From Anadara kagoshimensis (Eukaryota > Mollusca > Bivalvia > Arcoida > Arcidae), in NCBI GenBank assembly GCA_021292105.1, contig CM037865.1, positions 65,655,630 to 65,719,629 of the forward strand: a stretch of DNA of 64,000 bases, read 5' to 3'. Shown piece after piece: positions 1 to 12,708 of the stretch. The translations under genes and the position numbers were made by a program. Positions within the stretch are counted from its first letter, which is position 1, and the number at the start of each line of letters is the position of its first letter. Below the pieces are notes generated by a model. It did not search any database, had not been told where the DNA came from, and saw only the letters and a program-made list of their open reading frames with translations.

Positions 1-668
1 ACTGTTAAAACCTTTTTCCCCAATATTCATGATGTACTTAGGAATTGATAAAAAAAGATGGATAATTGAATTTCACACACACAGTAATCACATCATGGAT
101 CATGACAATTTTATGTTATGAAATACATGTAGTTGTTTGTTCAACACACTATTCTCCAAAAAGATGTTACAAATTCAAAGCTATATGCATGACCTAATGA
201 TACAGTAAATTAAAAAAAATGGATATCTTAAAATGCAAGTACACCACTGTATGCTGCAATAATATCAAAAGCATAATGTCTTTGTCTGTCTCTCTTTCTG
301 TTTGTTCTTCCATCCATTCATGACTTTCCTTCTGTGCATGTTATCATGTCTTTTCAGATAAGAACTGGTAATGGAGTACTGTAAGTCTACTAAGGCAAGA
401 ATGTTTTTAAAATCAGTAAAATACAAATGTAATATGACAGGGAAACAAAACATTTGCAAACATATTACATAAATCATTTGCATTTTCTACTGACTACCCT
501 CCAATAATGCTCAAATAAAACTACAGGAATGTTTTGAAATTACGATTCACAAAATTTTAGGATTTAATATACATAGATATGCAACATCTAGCCTTTTTGT
601 CTTGTGTTATAACTTTTTACATTTATTGTTCATTAATTATACTGTCCATACCGGTGTATTTATAATAG
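1..668 (+). other. Intron of HDAC8 upstream of the first visible exon
   Basis: AT-rich, with no exon matching the preceding part of HDAC8. It ends in the acceptor at 667-668. Confidence 0.7.
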
Positions 669-3600
669 GTTATGACTGTCCAGTACATGAAGGTTTATAT
701 AACTATGCTACACTCTATTCTGGAACAACAATACAAGCTGCAGAGGAGTTAAAGGATGATAAATGTGATGTAGCTATAAACTGGTACGGAGGCTGGCATC
801 ATGCTCACAAGTAAGGTTTTATTATTAGAATTTTATTGTAATTTGTAATAACCATCACAGACATACCTTTTCATATGATAACATTTTGTTTTTAAATGAT
901 CAATTTGTTATGCTATCCAGATATTTCCTATTGCTAGACTGTTGGTTTACATATTTTAAAAATGTTTGCAAAAAATAAAAATATTTTTGTGATTGTAATA
1001 CTGGTGCATGCATCATATAACTTGACATAAAATGTTCTTTCTTATCCTTTCTATTTAAAATGAGCCTATTTCCTTAAATGGTATGAGATGATGGTTTTGT
1101 ATTAGATACTTTAAGACTCTGTGTTGCCATATAGTGTACTGGATAAGTCAGTATGTTGGACCTAACTATATAGCTGTAATAATTACTGTACTTGACTACT
1201 TGTAGTGGAGTTTTTTCATACAAATCTATTTCTTTCATTTATTGTAGAGATTCTGCCTCTGGGTTTTGCTACATAAATGATATTGTATTGGGGATTCTTA
1301 AGTTAAGGGAGAAATATGAAAGAGTTCTGTATGTTGATCTTGATCTTCACCATGGTGACGGTAAGTAAAATCTATTTACATTTCAGGAATGTTTAAAATA
1401 ATTTAAAGTTGTAACTTGTTCAATTTTTTATTAATACATTTACTATCCAATGACCCTGAAAGTTTAGTAATATGACTGAATCAAACACAAACATACTGGC
1501 CAATGTCCAAATCACAATCCCAAAAGTAAAGCATAAAGTTTGAAAACTAAACATGCAAACTCCCAACAGGGAAGTGAGGTCAGGTGCTACGGAAGGTTAA
1601 GTACCCGTCACATGTAAAATCAAAATATTAGAATGAAAGGAACGTGTATGATGGAACTATGTGACACCAAACACCCAGAATGATTTAGGATACAGAGGCA
1701 CTATATTATCAGCAATTTCTTGATGACATCATCATGGTGCCAGTTAAACTTAAGGGCCTTGATAGGCCTAGGTTTGCAATAACAAAATGAAATGATAGTA
1801 TCATGTGTCAAAAAATTAAACAATTTCAAGCCCTGGATCAATCATTATTGTATACATACAGTTATTGCTTGCTAGTCTTTTTGTCTGTAAAAGATGTTTT
1901 AGTCTTATCTTTCTCTTATAGAAGCTAAGTTGAATACAACTTTTTTAAATACCTGTACTTATGAAATTATATATTGCAGGTGTCGAAGAAGCATTTAGTG
2001 TTACATCTAAGGTTCTGACATTTTCTGTACATAAATATGCTCCAGGATTTTTTCCAGGTAAGTGCAAAAACATCTACAGAAATATTAAACATATTTACTC
2101 TGTTTCATTTAGGATAATAGCTTCACTGTGAAAGTATTACCTGTGAAATCACCGGTACATGTAATTGTACACAAGTGAAGGAATTATATATTTTTCAGTG
2201 GTGTTTATAACTGAAAAAAAAAGATCGTTATGAAAAAACAAGTCCAGTTGTGTTAATTTTCTGACTAAATCCTTACATTCCTCAAGTAAGAATGGGATTG
2301 TATTTACAGAAAAACTTCAAACTAGGGTTGTCGTAAATTTCTGACTCAAAAACAATTTCTTTGTTTTTGATTGGTCACTACACAAACCATATTTATCCCA
2401 TATCAGTTATGTGTGGGACAAGTGAGATAGGAGGATTAAGAAGTGAGTCAACATACCATAAAACCTTGCTCAACTCACACAGGCCCTAATTGAGGAATGG
2501 AACAATATCCATCTAACGGGGACAATATTAAGGAGAATAAGGGCAGTGACTGAAGCCAGGGGTGGTCAGACAAGCCACTGATTTCCCTCAAGAAAACTTT
2601 AGGTTACTCTTGTTTTAATGATATTCATGCAAATGCCGTCATAGATAGGACAAAACAAAATTTTCAAAAAATAATATTCAGTAAGGATGAAATAATTAAG
2701 AAACCTAAACAATGAAATAATTGACAAAATTAATCATATCAAATGATAAAAATCATATATATATATGTAGTAATTTTTGTATCTTTTTCTCTTTTAGGAA
2801 GTGGTAAACTAGACAGTATAGGATGTGGTAAAGGTAAATACTATACAGTTAACATACCTCTGATGGATGGTGTTAGGGATTCTGATTTTATACCTGTGGT
2901 TTGTAGGTAAGTAACAGGTATTAAATTTGTGTAAACATAACAGTTAAACCCATTACTTAGATTTTAAGTAACGATCTTGGGGGTTGTTGTTGTTGAATGT
3001 TGCTTAACATGGTATCAGTAATTTTTCAGTTATTCTCACTGAGAACTACTATATTAATCTCCATGGATTAATCTATGCTAGTGTGTTTTATGGTCTGCCT
3101 TGTATCAGCGCACACTCAAGGAAACTTCAAGGTGCTAGCTCACTGAGTCAATATGCCGCAGACAAGCGTACCACTCCCCCAGTTACATACTGACATGGGG
3201 TGAACCAGTAAAGGTCAGCGACAAGGAAAATTCACTTTTCTCACATGTGGATCTTGGGGTACCTGTTAAATGTGTATTTTAGAGTTGCATCCCCTTATCT
3301 GGATTTAAAATATGTAATAAACAATTGACTTGGTTAAATGGGTTAAATACACCAGCTAAAATATTTTATTTATGTTGAAATAAGAGATGTTGTGTGGTGA
3401 ATTTGAGAAAAAATTACAAAAACTAAATGCTGTGGTAATGCAAAGAGATTAAAAGTTCTTACTTCACATGTACCGTAATACATAAGATTTGATACAGGAA
3501 AATATAAAATCTAACCACAATATCACAAGTTAAAAGCTATTCATTGCACTTGGCCAGTTTGACATCAGTTTTTCATGATTCCTGTACATGCACATGTCCT

Positions 3601-6600
3601 GTAAATAAAGTAATCATACTCTATATACAGTCGAAACCACTTAATTGCATATCTGATAATCGCATAAATCGGTTAATCGCATAGGATTTTGAAATCCAAA
3701 ACCATTTTTTATTTATTCTATTGAAAATTACCCGCATAATTGCATAGCCAAAAATGCCCAACTCCGGTTAATCGCATAGAAAATTTCCCGACCCGATCCC
3801 AAAACCCTAGGATTTTAAAAAAAATATCATAATTTTTCTTCAAAATACGATGTGCACTTGATTTCATTTCCAGGTTTTGTGACAAATCCAAGATCGTCAC
3901 CGTTATCAAGGGAAAGTGTCAAATATGTTTATTATACAGACGTAGAAGAACATTTGTATTTAATGAATAAAATATGTTGTATAAATTGTGTTTACTTGTT
4001 TGTGTTTTGTATTTTTTCCTTCTTTCTGAACATATCGCGGTACTCCAGTAAAGCAGTCGCCATTTTGAATATTTTATTGGTTTGTCTCCCTTATCGGGAA
4101 TTTACTAAAATGTGTATCGCCGATGACACAAAACCTAACAGAACTCACAGGTGTTTAACTTATTTACAATGGGTCATTCCGATTAGCCATTTAGAGCTGT
4201 TTGAAGTTTTAATTGTGTAAATATTCCGATACAAACAGTAACTTCAGTGACATATGTCAGTTATAATTTTAATTGTTAAAAAAACACAGTGGTAGGTTAA
4301 GAAACTGAAACCAATGATAGTAAAGTAAACATCGGGGATTATTCTATGATCACAGGAGACAACACTTTGATTATTAAAATAACAATGATTGGAATAAAAA
4401 CTGCAATTAAAATTAGAAAAAGTTCTAATGTTGTTAATCACGATCTTTGATGGTGATCCGAAAAAAGAAGAAACTAACAAAAAGTTCAGTTACTTCACCA
4501 ATAGACGGAATTTATTTTCATGGAATTTTTCCTAAGTTTCTTATTTTACAACTTAAAAATTATTATAACTTAATAAAATTATTTTAAAAAATATCGTTTT
4601 AATAACTTGATGTAGATGCCGTTTTATTTACACATTATCGAGCACATGTTACACTTCTTAGTAATACCATCAAACCGGAAGTTATCAAGTTTTTGTATTC
4701 TATTCAACTCGTGGCTAAAAAACGACAACAACAAACACTTTTTAAATTATTTTATTCTCGGGATTATCATCTTTCTTTTTGTTAAAAACAAGAAGTGTAG
4801 ACATGTTACTTATTCTGAAATTATTTACAAGCACAATGTACTTTATGACAACTGTAGATGTAGACCCCCCCAGCATGCGTCTCGAGTCCCGACATCGGAT
4901 ATTCTTGCTTATCGGTTAATTGCATATATCGGTTAATCGCATAGAATTTTGAATCACGGAGCCTATGCAATTAACCGGGTTCGACTGTATATTTCCAGAC
5001 TTCTACAAAAAGTTAAAGATATATACAAACCAGAAGCAGTTGTTTGTCAGTGTGGAGCTGATGGTTTGGCTGGAGACCCTACAGAGTCCTTTAATCTGAC
5101 ACACTTAGCTTTAGGTCGATGTGTGTATTTTATTCTTAGTTGGGGTTTAAAGACACTTTTGTTGGGAGGAGGTAAGAACTACGTGATAGTTTATTTTACA
5201 TTGTTTACAGACATTAAGCATATATATATATTTGTAACAATAATATAAATATGAGAAATAAAGTATTTTCCCTTGAATTTGACACAGCCTATTTCAAACC
5301 ACTGCTGAGACGGTCTAGGTGCAGAAGTCCCTAGATTGAGAAAGTTTGTCACTTTGCTTTCCGAATGTGGTTTTCTTCAGGAACTCAATTTTGCTTCACC
5401 ATCCCAGGACTGACCTCCCTCAATAAACTGTAAGTGAAGTGCCCTCAACTGAGGTGTAAAACTATTTTACAACACCATATTGCCACCAATATACTTTCAA
5501 AAATTATAGAGACACTGGAAGAATACTGTTTAGTTATTGTGTATTATGTATTACCAAGTTTACTTTTATTTTTGCACACCTTTATTTTGTGTTTCATAAG
5601 TGCATCACAAGTAAAGTGAAACATGCTTGTATTATAAGTTGATCTGAGAATTATATTTTGCAGATCTAGAACTTAGGTGTTTTTTTTTTTTTAAATAAAA
5701 ACATTATTTTATTTCAGGTGGTTATCATCATGCTAATACTGCAAGATGTTGGAGTTTCTTAACAGCACTAGCTGTTAACAAACAGTTACCACCTGATATA
5801 CCTGATAATCAGGTAAATATACTAATACCATAATAGTTGATTGATTGCTCACTTCATATGTGGGAGGTCACGGGTTGGAACCCCATTCAGGTCTGACCAA
5901 GACTAGAAAATAGGTAGTGACTGTTTTTTCGCCAAGCACTCAGCATCTAGAAATGAAAGTCACAGGGTTCTTCTTTGGAAGAGATCTTAAAAACCAATGC
6001 CTCATGTCATGGCAGGCATGGCATATTAAAGAACTTGCCTTGCACATTGGCTTTAGTGAACTGCATAGATAAAAATGTCTGCCACTGCAACTATAGCTGG
6101 TGACATCTGGATATAAGTGAAATATTCTTGACTGGGACATAAAACTCCAATCAATCAATTATACAGTATTGCTCTGGTTCTTTAATACTGGTGCAGCCCT
6201 CTTATATTCAAAGTAAATAGAATTTTGTATCTGTCAGTTTCAAGTCATAAATGACCGCTAAATATAGAGTAGTTTAGAAGTTTTATACAAAAAAAAACCT
6301 ATTAAGATCCCATAATAGCATCCGGTATTTATGTTTGTACAGTTGGATACAGACATGATCCTAAGGGGTTTTGTGGTATATCATTCAGATACAGTAGAAA
6401 GTTTAAATCTTTTTTCTCTAGTATTATAGATAATTTGAGGTCCTTATTAGACTCTAATGCTTTTTCTTTGCATTCATTTGAATTCAATAACTTGATCTTG
6501 TTATTCAGTAATTGATGTTTCTCAGTATGTTATTGTTAGAAGTAGAGTGTTGTCATGGATATTGTTTGATTGGTTTTACCATTCTTTATTTGTAGTTTTT

Positions 6601-9014
6601 CATGGAATATGGACCAGATTATGACCTCGCAGTTTTACCTGGAAATAGAAAAGATTTAAATTCTAAAAGTTATCTTAGAGAAGTTTATACTAAAGTTTTA
6701 AGTATGTACATCAAACATGATCTGTTCACCAAAATTCTCTTGACATTCCGGTTTCCTCCACCATATTTGTAACTTAACTTAATATAAATAGAAAATTTTT
6801 GACTTGGGTGAAAAACTTCACTAATCAACTCAACTCTTAACAGCCTCACATAAAGTATACTACAGTCAGCACTCTTATAACGGCCATGTCCGTGATCAGC
6901 AGTTTTGCCGTTGTAAAGAATATGCTGTTGTAATGAATTTAGCATAATTTTGTAAGAGTTACGTCCCCTGATTCAAGTTGTAGTAGAGAGCCAATGTACA
7001 AGACAACGTAGTGCAATGTAGACACAACAGAAAATGATTAATTCCTTTAAAATATCAACAAATTATCACTAATATAATTTTAATAAAATTTAATAAATTC
7101 TACCTGATCGTTTTTGTCATATTTACCGGTAGATGAAATTTCAAACAGTGAGTAGATGGGTTTTTTTTACAGACCATCGCTGTTAGGTTCGTTCTAGTGT
7201 TTGTATGCAACTTGAACTTTTGTTGTTAATGCCTAGCATTCATTAAACTGTTGCTTATCATATGTAACATTCCCGTTTTGAATTTATTTGCTTCCAAATC
7301 GGCATGCAATTTCCCGTGAATTTGCACACGGCACTCCTTTCACGAAAAGAGAAAGTAAAAAAAAAATGAAAGAAGTCTCGTTAATTTGAAATAAATAACA
7401 ACGTACATCATACCATTATCTTCACCTGACATCGTTATTTGTTTAATAAAAAGTTATAATTTTACGGTATTATTGATCCATTTTTATGAATTAAAGAGGA
7501 CACAAGATTCTGGGAATTCCCGTTGTAATGTGTATCACCACATGTCTAATAATCCAATGAAATTTATTGATAACGTCACTTCCTAAATTCTCAGGGACAT
7601 CCTGAAAAATGTCTTTGATGTTGAATCTGTATGCCGACAGAACATGTTATACACGATTTTTCTCAGCTGGAATGTTTCACTTAACCAACTTTCACTTTCA
7701 AAGAAAATTAAAGTACTTATTTGAGGTATGATTTTATTGAGTTTACTTGAAAATGGTGATTTATACGCGTTCTTAAAAGTTTTGCTCACTAGCCGGTATC
7801 TCTCATTCGAGTGATAATCATCCCGATAATTACCGCCAGGTAAATTTAATTATGGGTACCTATTAATTACTGACCACAACGCATGCAGGTGTTCTCTCGA
7901 CAATCAGTGTCACTGTCACCTGTATACACAACCGGTCAAGCCATGTGCAGCGATGCCTGAAGGCATGGTGTGTATCCTCTGCCAGTTAGCAGTGCCGTTA
8001 TAACGAACAAAATTAGTGTTTATTTTGTACATTCGTTCCCGACTTTTCCTTGCCGGAGCCGGTAGCCGAATATGCCGTTATAAAGTGTTATAATAACGCT
8101 GTGATGGTTTTGTTCCCAACAATTTTTTGCCGTTAACTGAATATGCCGTTATAAAGGGTGTCGTTGTAAAGAGAGTTGACTGTATATACTTTTCTCCCAT
8201 GACAAGTCATGTAATATAGAAATATTCCTGGGGAATATTTCATTTCTGTATGATTCATGCGTACAAATTAGCACTGGAACTACCTTCGGTGACATCAAAA
8301 TCAAAGACAATTGTGTGACGTCATCATGTGGAGAACATGACGTCATTTTGTGGGAAAAAGGCATCAAAGTCCTCAAAATTTAGAAATTTTGAGTGCGTTT
8401 CAAATGTTTATTTTGGGAGTTTAGAATAAATAACATTTGTTTTGTAGTTTATACATTTTGTATAAACCAAAATCAGGTATATTATTTCCGATGGTAATAT
8501 TAAAATAAGTAGAATGTTGAATAACAAAGTTAGTTTTTCCATCATGGCTTTGGTGTCTACCGGTATGTAAATCCAACTTGAATCCAAATATTGGCATTAA
8601 AATGGGAGAAAAACAATCCATTGTGAGTATATCCAGGTAGGATAGGGAAATCTCGCCCTCGGGGTTGAACAATTCAAAGATTTCCCTATGCTACTTGGAT
8701 ACTCATAATGGATTCTTATAATCTCAATCCACCATGAACTGTAAGTGAAAATATCTTAACTAGGGTGTAAAACTCTATTACTCCAATACATTAAAAACAA
8801 TGGATCATCTGAAATAATTCTGTTCCCAATGTTTCTTCTTTTGCATTTTGAACTTGGTCATGTTTTGGTACACTGCAATTTATCAAAGGTTAAATAATCC
8901 TGATTCAGAATGTCAACTGAAAATGTATGAATCAATGTCACCAAATCTGGAAGTAATATTTACTGACAATTATGTTTTATTTCTATTTTAGGAAATTTAA
9001 ATCAGATTTCTTGA
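669..9014 (+). CDS. HDAC8: Histone deacetylase 8, 3' part of the gene (eight coding exons)
   Basis: Class I zinc-dependent lysine deacetylase. Exons read as 669-810, 1248-1360, 1980-2057, 2798-2906, 4999-5171, 5718-5812, 6596-6701 and 8992-9014, all with AG/GT borders and compatible phases, giving 278 residues plus a split first glycine. Seen in order: GGWHHAHK (the two catalytic histidines), DLDLHHGDG (zinc-binding Asp and His), GADGLAGDP (third zinc ligand Asp) and [14 protein letters not shown] (transition-state Tyr). The order, the exon lengths and the short tail ending NLNQIS match HDAC8, which ends soon after the catalytic domain, rather than HDAC1/2/3 with their long tails. The 5' exons, about the first 110 residues of the human protein, lie before the window. 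No frameshift or stop is seen. The assignment to HDAC8 within class I is strong but rests on recalled family sequence. Confidence 0.93.
1470..1800 (+). repeat. Degenerate copy of the abundant ~430-bp dispersed repeat
   Basis: Inside HDAC8 intron 2. It carries recognisable blocks of the family: a start near 'AAACATACT', a 'GGGAAGTGAGGTCAGGTGCT' block and an end near 'CCTTGATAGGCCTAGGTTTG'. It is more diverged than the copies in the 40-64 kb region. Confidence 0.7.
3628..4987. mobile_element. Non-autonomous pogo/Tigger-like TIR element in HDAC8 intron 4
   Basis: The terminal inverted repeats read CAGTCGAAACCACTTAATTG at the left and, on the reverse strand, CAGTCGAACCCGGTTAATTG at the right. 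TA dinucleotides flank both ends (3626-3627 and 4988-4989). The size is 1,360 bp. A 'GGTTAATCGCATA' motif repeats near both ends. No transposase domain was recognised inside. TA target duplication and CAGT termini are typical of pogo/Tigger, but the family is inferred from the ends alone. The right end lies 11 bases before the acceptor-exon border of the next HDAC8 exon. Confidence 0.75.
5280..5480 (+). repeat. Dispersed repeat fragment shared with 8690-8790
   Basis: 'ACTGTAAGTGAAGTGCCCTC..GGTGTAAAACT' at 5429-5472 recurs diverged at 8737-8775 in the same gene. Both sit in introns. The element type was not recognised. Confidence 0.5.
5836..6165 (+). repeat. tRNA-derived SINE with molluscan-type body and tail
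   Basis: A B-box-like GGGTTGGAACCCC lies at about 5872-5885. It is followed by the conserved body (CGCCAAGCACTCAGCATCTA, then 'CATGGCAGGCATGGCA') and the tail 'GTGAAATATTCTTGACTGGG' running into a CAATCAATCAATT end. The order matches the BivaMD/Meta-type SINEs of bivalves as remembered. The A-box head is diverged. It sits in HDAC8 intron 6. Confidence 0.8.
6863..8182. mobile_element. Non-autonomous pogo/Tigger-like TIR element in HDAC8 intron 7
   Basis: Left end CAGTCAGCACTCTTATAACG; right end on the reverse strand CAGTCAACTCTCTTTACAAC. TA flanks both sides (6861-6862 and 8183-8184). The size is 1,320 bp. Repeats of 'GCCGTTATAA' lie inside both ends. No transposase reading frame was recognised, so it probably depended on another copy. 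Confidence 0.75.
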
Positions 9015-10020
9015 TGAGAGTTGCCATATAGAAACCACCCAATGTGTTCAACCTATACAGATACAACAACCTCAAGAGATAATTTAATCTTTTACACAAT
9101 TATATAATAGTTTGAGAATGCTACAGATATTTTAATTGGTGTTGAAGAGATTGTTTTCTTGATGCCTTGTTTACAGTTTCACAGCAATTCTTCATTGTAA
9201 GATTTTGATACTGATACAGAAAGCAGTTTTGATTTTAATTTTTTGTTATATTAGAGCGAAAATCTTACATATCTAATTTAGATTAATTTATATAAGAAAG
9301 TTTGTCAAAATAGAACCTGATTTATATAAGAAAGTTTGTCAAAATAGAACCTGATTTATATAAGAAAGTTTGTCAAAATAGAACCTTATCATAATGATAA
9401 AACCTCATAGGTTAATATACTACGAAAGTGTGAAACATGTTCTTTGTTGCATGAAAATTGCTCAAAACATCAACACATGGCTATACATGAATTGTAATTA
9501 TTTTTATTTACATTTTTCAAGTGTGATTATTTATTTACATAATTTTCCAATTGTTGCATGTAGTCATTTTACTTGGGGAGAATTTGATTCAAGATGGACT
9601 CCAATATTTACTTTGAATGGAAATTGACCAATAATTTCTTTCATATTGAACTTTCCTCAATAATGTTTGATTATAATGAATTAAAATGGTCCTACTACAG
9701 AAAGGTCAATAATGACACCCAATGAAGCAAATGTTTAACTAAAATTAACACTTTGTAACGGACTATATATAAGGACCTTATTTAGACATAAAGTGTAATG
9801 TTTACTGTGACATTTAAATCACAGTTTAGTTTTTGGTTTAAATATGAATCAATATTAATTCTAATGAAGATAAGGTGAGCTCAAAATGATATTCAATATA
9901 ATATATGATGTAAACCCATATCTGATAAATTGTTTGTCAATTTTTGGGCATATTTGAGAATTCTATTTATTGCAGAAAGTATAAATGTAATTGACAATAA
10001 ACTTTAGACTTTTCTTTTTT
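9015..10020 (+). other. Probable HDAC8 3' untranslated region with poly(A) signal
   Basis: The stretch follows the HDAC8 stop codon without another convincing exon. An AATAAA hexamer lies at 9996-10001, followed by a T-rich stretch. The region contains the 34-bp tandem repeat at 9287-9388. The extent is inferred. Confidence 0.55.
9287..9388. repeat. Three tandem copies of a 34-bp unit
   Basis: Copies at 9287-9320, 9321-9354 and 9355-9388. The first two are identical and the third differs near its end. The unit contains AAGAAAGTTTGTCAAAATAG and lies in the probable HDAC8 3'UTR. Confidence 0.95.
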
Positions 10021-10439
10021 TGCAACACACCTAAGTTATTTAGAAGAGGTTGTTAAGAATGTGCTCTTTATGAACAAGTTAACAATGTGTGATAGAAAAG
10101 GGCTAAAATGTAAAAAATTGTACACTTTAATGTCTTTTTAATGCACTTTTAATCAGTAATTGAATTTGATAAGGTATGTATTGATGACACTTTTTAATTG
10201 TTTCATGCCATTTCTTTACCATTTTACTGTTTTAGGACAAATATGGCCAGTCACTACTCCTTCTTAGTGTTTATACCCTACACTGTGTTCAGTGTATCTC
10301 ATTCTACACAAAATTATGTTATTCTGCCATTAAAACTTTTTTTTAGGATATTCAATGTTATTTGACATATTTGCATTGACTAATTATTGTCCTTGTAGTT
10401 AAGCAAAAGATTACTTCAAATGTTTATATCTATTACCAG

Positions 10440-10670
10440 TTAAGACCCTTTAATAACTAGAACTGTCCCGAGAGTCAAATTGCCCCAGACTCCAACAAGT
10501 ACAAGAGTTTAAAGTTTCCCTGCGACCTTGACTTTTCAGATTTTACCTTGGCTTTATGAAGACCCAAAGCAATTGTGAGATATGGCCTGGACACGATTTC
10601 ACATGGATAGACATGGTAATTCCTATATAACCCCCCAAGTTTGCAGGGGACTAAGAATATTAATTGCCTG
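10440..10670 (-). repeat. Dispersed repeat fragment, unclassified
   Basis: The stretch from 'GACTCCAACAAGTACAAGAG' to 'CCCCCCAAGTTTGCAGGGG' is less AT-rich than its surroundings. It resembles interspersed repeats remembered from bivalve genomes. No coding sense was found. Confidence 0.4.
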
Positions 10671-10721
10671 GTAAAACATGCTCCCCGTACTTTATATTTG
10701 TAACTTGTCAGTAAAATCATT

Positions 10722-10818
10722 TAAGGAATGACATTTGCTTTGCTTTCATGGTTATTTGAGACAGTCCATTCTACTGCATAACTCCATGCAGTACAGTCAA
10801 AGCAAATGTCATTCCTTA
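10722..10818. repeat. Short inverted repeat (21-bp perfect arms)
   Basis: Arms at 10722-10742 and 10798-10818 are perfect reverse complements (AAGGAATGACATTTGCTTTG within the left arm). They are separated by 55 bases. It is a possible tiny foldback element. Confidence 0.9.
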
Positions 10819-11600
10819 TATTTACAATCCTTTGTAACTTTTTCAAACAAACACAAAATATAAACTGACATTTTAACACTTTTTATAAAAGAAAAAAAAC
10901 TTTTAACTACCTTGTTAAAAATTGACTGTTCGGCATCATTGAATAGACCACGCCCACACAGAACAATTGACATAGAATAAACTCACGTGCTCCATTCAAC
11001 TGCATTGAGTCATGAAGTAGAATTGAGGTCAAACACTGCATTAAAGCAAAAACAATGTGATTGTAAATATATTAAAATAGTCAACAGATATCAACTATAA
11101 CAACAAAAAAACTACTCAGAACTGAACAAAATAAAATGATATCTGATGTGTAACTTGTCATAATAAAATTTTTAACCAATAACGAACCAGACCAAAGAAA
11201 GAAAAACTGACTTGCTGGAGTGACGGACCTTCATTTTTATAGGCTTCACTGTTAGGGTATAATAGATGATTCAAGCCCTAGCTTTGTTCAACATGTTCTC
11301 CCCTGTCATTTACAAAATGTAATTAGCTTGAACTGCTTGCAACCATGTTATGTGTAGACTAATAATTATTTTTATGTTTTTGTTGTTTTTGCTCGATCAT
11401 GACATAAATTATTTCTTTACAACTTTCTTTTACACGAAAATAAATTTTTTGTTTACAACTTTATATTGCATGAAAACATGTTATATTTTTTGTGAGTTGT
11501 TTATTGTTTTATTAAAGTATTTGTACTATAAAGTTTTTTCTACGAAGAAACTAGCTTTGTTGAAATTTATGAATAAAGTGAGATAAAAAGTATCTTCTTG
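10819..11600. other. No gene seen
   Basis: AT-rich sequence. Short open frames here lack any recognised motif. Confidence 0.5.
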
Positions 11601-11639
11601 ATTTGCAAGATGAAATAGGTTCATCTAAAACAGAATCTC

Positions 11640-12386
11640 ACTTCTCTTTCAGCTCACCTGAACCAAAGTCTCGGATTAGCTATTGTGATTACTCCCTGTA
11701 TGTAGGTAATGTCTGTTCTTTCGCCAAACATTTTGCATTTAGAAATGAAAGCAAAAAGGTCTTTTGGAACAGACCTTTAAATCCTATGCACTGTGTCACG
11801 GCAGGCATGGCATGCCAGAGAGGTAAACATTTTCTGTCAAGCTCATCTATATGCTGTGACATGGGACAGGGGTCTTACAGGCCTGAAAAAGTCCCTATAT
11901 TTTGAGGTTTGTCCTAAAAAGACCCCAAAAACAAGTCTGACCCTAAAAAGCCCTTGAATTTATCATGAAGGCCCTAAAAGCCCTTGAATTAGGACAGTTG
12001 GGTATTAAGTGATTCTATAAATTGATTAATTAATCAATAACTTGCATTGAAATCAGCAATTTAAAGATACCGATTAATTAATCAATAACCAGATAACTTG
12101 CATTGAAATCAGCAATTTAAAGGTACCTGGCCCTCCTGAATGCTTAACTTCAACCTCCACTTCAAGTGTTGTTACTATGGACACATAAGTAATTGTTTTA
12201 TTGATTTAATTGCTCTAGCACAGATATTTTTATTCTAAAATTGTCCCTCTGATTTGGCCTTAAATTTGCAAATAAGACCCTAAAAAGTCCTTGAAGTTGG
12301 AGTCCAAGTGTCTGTACGAACCGTGGGTCAATATAAGTGAAATATTATTGAATGGGACATAAAACCCCATTTAATCAATCTCAAAA
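11640..12386 (+). repeat. Molluscan-type SINE split by inserted sequence
   Basis: The SINE body is seen at about 11,700-11,865 ('CACGGCAGGCATGGCATGCC'). Its tail 'GTGAAATATTATTGAATGGG' with a CAATC end is at about 12,338-12,384. Between them are low-complexity 'CCCTAAAAAGCCCTTGAATT' repeats and a duplicated 'ATTAATTAATCAATAAC' stretch (12,023-12,127). This is best explained by insertion into an older SINE. Confidence 0.6.
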
Positions 12387-12488
12387 ACTTTTAGGGCAAA
12401 TTTGGTTATATTGTAATCTTCTCAAAAACTACTGGGACATATTTGGCAATAATAATGTCTAGGTGAAGGTCTTTCAGATAAGCATAAA

Positions 12489-12708
12489 TTGTACCCCAGT
12501 ATACTCAGGATGTCTTGCACATCGTTTATCTCGTGTTGCTGTCCAATATGTTTGGAGGGAAACGATATTTGTAATAATAACTGGACAAAACCGTTTGACA
12601 TTACCAGCTCTATAGAACCTGATCAAAATCTAATACAAATCGAACCAGATGTTGAGGATCGAGTCTCTGAACAGATAGACAATACTACACTAGTCGAGGA
12701 TTGAGTCC
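12489..12708 (+). pseudogene. Cys-rich C-x-C-x-x-C exon remnant of an uncharacterised invertebrate family
   Basis: Open from 12,489 to a stop at 12,702-12,704 in a frame with SCTSFISCCCPICLEGND and CNNNWTKPF. This recalls the C-x-C-x-x-C...C module seen near the C-terminus of many uncharacterised, probably transposon-related invertebrate proteins. A 3'-splice-like TTTCAG precedes it (about 12,471-12,477). The second half of the same protein type lies at 14,052-14,346, so these are probably two pieces of one decayed copy. The recognition is from memory and no search was made. Confidence 0.4.

Noticed and set aside
3852-4220. 122-codon open frame in HDAC8 intron 4
   Set aside because: Lies inside the TIR element, has no transposase motif and overlaps an equally open frame on the other strand.
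5872-5885. Candidate tRNA gene from a B-box-like sequence
   Set aside because: No cloverleaf could be folded around it. The downstream body and tail show it is a SINE.
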